Source: an uncultured Clostridia bacterium (lineage in GTDB: Bacteria; Bacillota; Clostridia; Oscillospirales; Ruminococcaceae). Taken from it: a DNA stretch of 55,465 nt. The stretch covers positions 1-55,465 of the forward strand of contig CANQYD010000012.1 of NCBI GenBank assembly GCA_947627985.1. The letters run 5' to 3'. Within the stretch, counting starts at the first letter, position 1; every line of letters starts with the position of its first letter. A program made the position numbers and the translations under genes. Shown here one piece after another: positions 52,201-55,465 of the stretch. Under the pieces are notes generated by a model, which saw only the letters and a list, made by a program, of their open reading frames with translations, was not told where the DNA came from and made no database searches.

Positions 52201-53298
52201 TTTTCCACCTCTTTTGGGATATTTTGCCCGGGTTACGGGGAATTATGCGGAGGAGGGGTGACTTTTGGGTGGGGTGGGGAAGGATTTTGGTGATAAATTT
52301 GGGTGGGGAGGGGTAAATTGGGAGGTGATGAGTGGGTGGAATTTAGAGGCGGTTTTGCAATTTAGTGCGGAAAAGCTTAGCTTTATGTCTGATAGGGTTT
52401 TAATTAAATGTAATTGGGCTGCTTTGGCGGATAGGCTTTTTGCTTTCCGGACTGCTTAGACTTTGGGAAAATGTACTTTTGCAATTTAGCATGCAAAACT
52501 TTGATTTCCTGCCTGCCACAAGCCTTGGGTTAAAGGTGTTGGTGATGTTTTGAATTTAATTTCCGGACCCGCCGGTTCCTTTGGAAAAAGGTATATAAAC
52601 TATACGATTAAAAGGAAGCCTGCCATACCCGACCCTTGTCTAAAAGGTATTCGTTCATTTTCCTCCGGAAAAAGAACTCATGCTATTTGAAGCAGACCCC
52701 CACCCCCGGCTTACTTTTGCGCAGACTTGCAGTTAAGAGACCCCCCCTCCCCCTGAAAGGGGGAGGGGGGCTGACTTGCACAAAAACCTGCTCATCGCAC
52801 TTCGCTATCAAAAACGTGAGATTGCCCGCACTCTGAGAGTTTTTGCCGCAAGTCGGGGGTGGGGTAGGACAAAGTTAGCAGGGAGTATGCTGCTTCTATC
52901 ATAGGTTGTGATTAGATGGAAGGCTTGGCACAGGGTCGGCGTTTCTATCGGGGCTTGAAGGAAGCGGAGGGCTGGGCTGACGGGGTTTGGTGCCTCTACC
53001 GGACTTTGGCAAGGGCAGGGGGGCTCGGGGCGAAGCCCCGCTGCCGCAGGCAGCGCGCCGACGCTTCGCGTCGGCGGTGCGACTTCGTCGCACGGGCTTC
53101 GCCCTTCCCTCCCCTCCTCTTCCGCAAACTCCTTCCAAGCCCGCACACCCCAAGGTCTGCACCAAGCCCGCCTCCTGCACTCACCCCTTACAGAGGCACA
53201 TCAGCATAAGCCACACCCGCGCTGCCTTCATGCACCGCGAAGTGAAACCCAGCAGCAGATAACCTCAAATCACAGTCGCGGACCTCTATCCCAATCCC
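52201..53298. repeat. Repeat region between spo0A and gerA
   Basis: No gene is supported. It holds a G-rich stretch (52240-52325), an unrecognised AT-richer part (to about 52690), a segment (52694-52863) shared with 23632-23801, and cloverleaf J (53027-53104). The region 52890-53020 is similar, inverted, to the tail after cloverleaf C near 14010-14180. Confidence 0.7.
53027..53104. repeat. Cloverleaf palindromic element, copy J
   Basis: The element begins GGGGCGAAGCCCC and ends GGGCTTCGCCC, enclosing CGCTGCC-GCA-GGCAGCG, CGCCGACG-CTTCG-CGTCGGCG and GTGCGAC-TTC-GTCGCAC. Its inner sequence matches B almost exactly. Confidence 0.9.
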
Positions 53299-54075
53299 CT
53301 AAATCTTCACCGTCTCCTTATACCTCAGCTTGATCCTGTCCGCGATCAGCGCGATAAACTCAGAGTTAGTCGGCTTGCCCTTGCCGGTGTTGACCGTGAA
53401 CCCGAAGTATGAATTCAGCGTCTCAACGTCGCCGCGGTCCCAAGCAATCTCTATGGCATGGCGGATCGCTCTCTCAACCCTCGACGGCGTGGTCTGAAAC
53501 TCCTCGGCGACCGTCGGGTAGAGTAGCTTTGTCACGCATTCGAGCATCTCGGAATCCTGAGTGCAGTGCAAAATCGCGCTTCTTAAATAGTGATACCCCT
53601 TGATGTGCGCCGGGACGCCCAATTGGTGGATCATCTCGGTGACTACGACCTCGAGGCTGAGTTCCTTTTGGGGAGACGGGGCAGGCAGCATGTCCTCCAA
53701 AATATCGTACCCCAAAAGCTCATTGATGCGGTCTCCAAGCATCTTCGGATCGAAGGGTCTGATGAGATAGTAGGACGCGCCCGCCGACATCGCCTGCCTG
53801 TGCGCGAAGGCGCTGTCGCAGGGAGACGTCACGATAAACGCCGGTTTTTTCGGCAGTCTCGAGACCTTTTTCATCAGCTCGATCGCGTCGAGATTTGGCA
53901 TTGTGAGGTCGATGATGGCGACGTCGGGGCTTTCGTCCTTGACGGCGTCGAACAGAACGAGACCGTCCTTGGGTCGGGTGATGCAGAAAAATCCCATTCC
54001 TCTGAGCACGTCGGCTGTTGCGACGCCGAATTCGCGGGAGTCGTCGCCGATCAAAACTTTGATTTTCTTTGACAT
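53299..54075 (-). CDS. spo0A: Sporulation master regulator Spo0A
   Basis: This 258-residue response regulator has an N-terminal receiver with Asp11/Asp12 and the phosphorylated Asp56 (AIIDLTMP), and Thr83, but the usually conserved Lys of the KPF motif is Arg106 (YYLIRPFDP). The C-terminal DNA-binding domain is intact and typical, with VTEMIHQLGVPAHIKGYHYL and RVERAIRHAIEIAWDRG. Phosphorylated Spo0A switches cells into sporulation. I choose the ATG at 54075, with GGAGGATAATT upstream. It stands alone; a repeat region follows it. Confidence 0.97.
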   Translation of the reverse strand: MSKKIKVLIGDDSREFGVATADVLRGMGFFCITRPKDGLVLFDAVKDESPDVAIIDLTMPNLDAIELMKKVSRLPKKPAFIVTSPCDSAFAHRQAMSAGASYYLIRPFDPKMLGDRINELLGYDILEDMLPAPSPQKELSLEVVVTEMIHQLGVPAHIKGYHYLRSAILHCTQDSEMLECVTKLLYPTVAEEFQTTPSRVERAIRHAIEIAWDRGDVETLNSYFGFTVNTGKGKPTNSEFIALIADRIKLRYKETVKI

Positions 54076-54133
54076 AATTATCCTCCATTCTTTTTTTCGG
54101 GGAAAACATTCCAATATTTTCCTCTTTGCAGAT

Positions 54134-54162
54134 ATATTACCAGATTTTAGCAAGAAAATCAA
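54134..54162 (-). promoter_or_regulatory. spo0A promoter (vegetative)
   Basis: On the minus strand TTGATT (54162-54157) is followed after 17 bases by TAATAT (54139-54134), about 58 bp upstream of the ATG. I could not see a clear Spo0A box or sigma-H promoter. Confidence 0.65.
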
Positions 54163-55195
54163 CCCCTATTTTGCAATTTCGGGGAAATAGCCAAAAAGAG
54201 AGTAGCTTTTTGGCTGATTTTTTTAGACGCTCTTTCGCTTCACCACAATACCCCTAAACACCCTTAAAACCGACGTTTCATGCTTCATCATTTTTCCGCG
54301 TGTTTTTCCATTATCGGCTATTTCCCGAGAATCGGGCACTTTCGGGGAGCTGCTCCGACCTTGGCTTCGGCAAGAACTCCGGGCGCGGTCTTTCACTGGG
54401 GATCGGCATAAATCGGGGGCTGGGAGTTATTTCATGGGGCGGGTGCTGTGTTTTGCCTCGCTTCGCTCGGCAAATCCGAGGGGAGAACCCTTTTATAAAA
54501 AGGGTTCTCCCCTTAAACCCCTCTCCCAAAATTACCCTCACCCCCAACCCCCTCTCCCAAGGGAGAGGGGGCATTCGAGCCTCGCTTCGCTCGGCTCTGT
54601 GGGGCACCCCTGCGGGGTTCCCGCAGATGCGGGGTTTTGTCTGCGAAACAACCGAGGCAGTATTTGTTGCCGAGGGCAGTTGAGCAGGAACAAAACCAGC
54701 TTCTGCTGACACCCCTCCGGCTTCGGGCGACTTCGTCGCCCTCTTTAAAGGCAATTAAAAGCAAAAAAGACAGCTCTCGCTGTCCTTTTTGCGGGGATTT
54801 CGCGCTCTGCGGAGCGCGACCAAGGGCTCCGCCTTACATGCGGGGTTTTGTCTGCAAGCACGAGCAATCACGCATTTTTGATTGCGAAGTGCGAGCAGGA
54901 ACAAAACCGGCATGTAACGGAACCACGCAAGCCCTTTAAAAAGGGCTTGATCCTAAACTTGACTTGTCTCGACTATTACCAAAATAAAAAATCGAGCCGA
55001 ATCAGCTACTTAAAAGCCGAATCAGCTTTCTGAGAGAGAAATTCAGGGTTCCCCGCAAACGCTTGCGTTTGTGGGGAAAAGCCGGAGCTTGCTCCGGCGT
55101 TGTGCTATCAGAAGCGTTATTTCTTGCTGTTCGCTCTCGCTCGCCATATAGGCTCGGCTCGCGGAGCTCGCAGAGAAATAATCGCATCTGCGGCA
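54163..55195. repeat. Repeat block between spo0A and tRNA-Leu (block 6)
   Basis: No gene is supported. It holds the GGGGAGAACCCTTTT/AAAAGGGTTCTCCCC hairpin (54479-54511), GAGCCTCGCTTCGCTCGG (54579-54596), GGGCGACTTCGTCGCCC (54726-54742), an AAAGACAGCTCTCGCTGTCCTTT hairpin (54768-54790), the GAGCAATCA/TGATTGC module (54861-54884), the GATCCTAAACTTGACTTGTC terminus (54949-54968), two CTGATTCGGCT units in reverse orientation (54995-55025), and a CCCCGCAAACGC/GCGTTTGTGGGG hairpin (55051-55077). Confidence 0.75.
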
Positions 55196-55229
55196 CCAAA
55201 TAAAAAATCCGCTTTCGCGGATTTTTTAT
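55196..55229 (-). terminator. Terminator after tRNA-Leu
   Basis: AAAAAATCCGC (55202-55212) and GCGGATTTTTT (55217-55227) form a stem with a TTTC loop. On the minus strand it lies directly after the tRNA and ends in a T run. Confidence 0.88.
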
Positions 55230-55230
55230 T

Positions 55231-55317
55231 TGGTGCCGGAAGCGGGGGTCGAACCCGCACGGTATCTCTACCACCGGATTTTGAGTCCGGCACGTCTGCC
55301 AATTCCATCATTCCGGC
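55231..55317 (-). tRNA. tRNA-Leu (anticodon CAA)
   Basis: On the minus strand the acceptor GCCGGAA pairs with TTCCGGC, followed by A and an encoded CCA. The anticodon loop CTCAAAA between CCGGA and TCCGG gives CAA. A long variable arm, as in class II tRNAs, lies between the anticodon stem and the T arm with GGTTCGACCC. Confidence 0.96.
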
Positions 55318-55332
55318 TTACTCAGCCTGTTT

Positions 55333-55361
55333 ATTATACCAGAAATCCCCCTCCGTGTCAA
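55333..55361 (-). promoter_or_regulatory. tRNA-Leu promoter
   Basis: On the minus strand TTGACA (55361-55356) is followed after 17 bases by TATAAT (55338-55333). Both hexamers are perfect. Confidence 0.92.
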
Positions 55362-55390
55362 GAGGCAACCCGCATTATTTTCCGAATCTT

Positions 55391-55465
55391 TGTTATGTTA
55401 AAATAGATCTGTTACAAAAAGTAGCAGCCACACGCTTCAAAAAATGTTATGATGAAATAACTGCA
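55391..55465 (+). mobile_element. IS481-like insertion sequence, 5' end only (copy 2)
   Basis: This stretch matches the reverse complement of 9072 down to 8998 with one mismatch (A to C near 55432). It is the beginning of a second copy running rightwards out of the window. The shared sequence begins at TGTTATGTT, which supports that as the true IS end. It lies 30 bp upstream of the tRNA-Leu promoter, in the opposite direction. Confidence 0.9.

Noticed and set aside
2581-53104. The cloverleaf elements as a CRISPR array
   Set aside because: They are scattered over 50 kb, have no regular spacers and no cas genes nearby.

Overview
The window looks like a chromosomal contig from a moderately GC-rich, spore-forming Clostridia-type Firmicute, probably an Oscillospirales-like gut lineage. 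Supporting signs are spo0A, a GerA/GerB/GerC germinant receptor set, RNase M5, YloU-FakA, WalJ and RlmH, GGAGG-type ribosome binding sites and many TTG starts. The genus cannot be named from sequence alone. The left edge lies inside a 16S rRNA gene and the right edge inside a second insertion-sequence copy, so both ends are repeats of the kind that break assemblies.

Layout. 1-467: 5' end of 16S rRNA (minus) with tandem promoters. 468-7981 (minus): comEC, holA, rnmV and an MBOAT acyltransferase, then, after 1.1 kb of repeats, the DHHW protein that usually partners such enzymes. 8012-9072: an IS481-like element with an internal deletion. 9241-9316: tRNA-Pro. 9317-14505: repeats, typA and a radC-like gene. 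14641-18192 (plus): murA, a broken AAA kinase, walJ, rlmH and a GNAT gene. 18588-21661 (minus): a Crp-type regulator translationally coupled to a three-gene ABC importer. 21870-23099: M29 aminopeptidase. 23817-30663 (minus): a compact, fully open phage head module (small and large terminase, portal, protease, major capsid, connector, two tail or hub-like proteins) with no integrase, tape measure, sheath or lysis genes. 31185-36756 (plus): aminotransferase, trmO, vanZ-like, gtrA-like, fliB-like and acyl-CoA ligase-like genes. 37515-47803 (minus): SGNH lipoprotein, MsmX-type ATPase, RsuA-type pseudouridine synthase, DUF4830 protein, a heterodimeric ABC exporter, fakA and yloU. 47893-54075 (minus): gerC, gerB, gerA and spo0A. 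55231-55317: tRNA-Leu.

Two things stand out. First, the phage head module is bounded by two 109-bp copies of one sequence in inverted orientation (23139-23247 and 30952-31060, 6 mismatches by eye). It reads as an intact and possibly domesticated capsid cassette. Second, almost every long gap is filled with hairpin-rich repeats. One family has at least ten copies. Each copy has a conserved outer pair (GGGCGAAGCCC with GGGCTTCGCCC, or the GCA/TGC variant) enclosing three hairpins whose stems differ between copies yet stay self-complementary, giving a cloverleaf plan. Several copies are tandemly duplicated together with the last codons of the neighbouring gene.

All functional calls rest on reading motifs and gene context. 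No searches were run.
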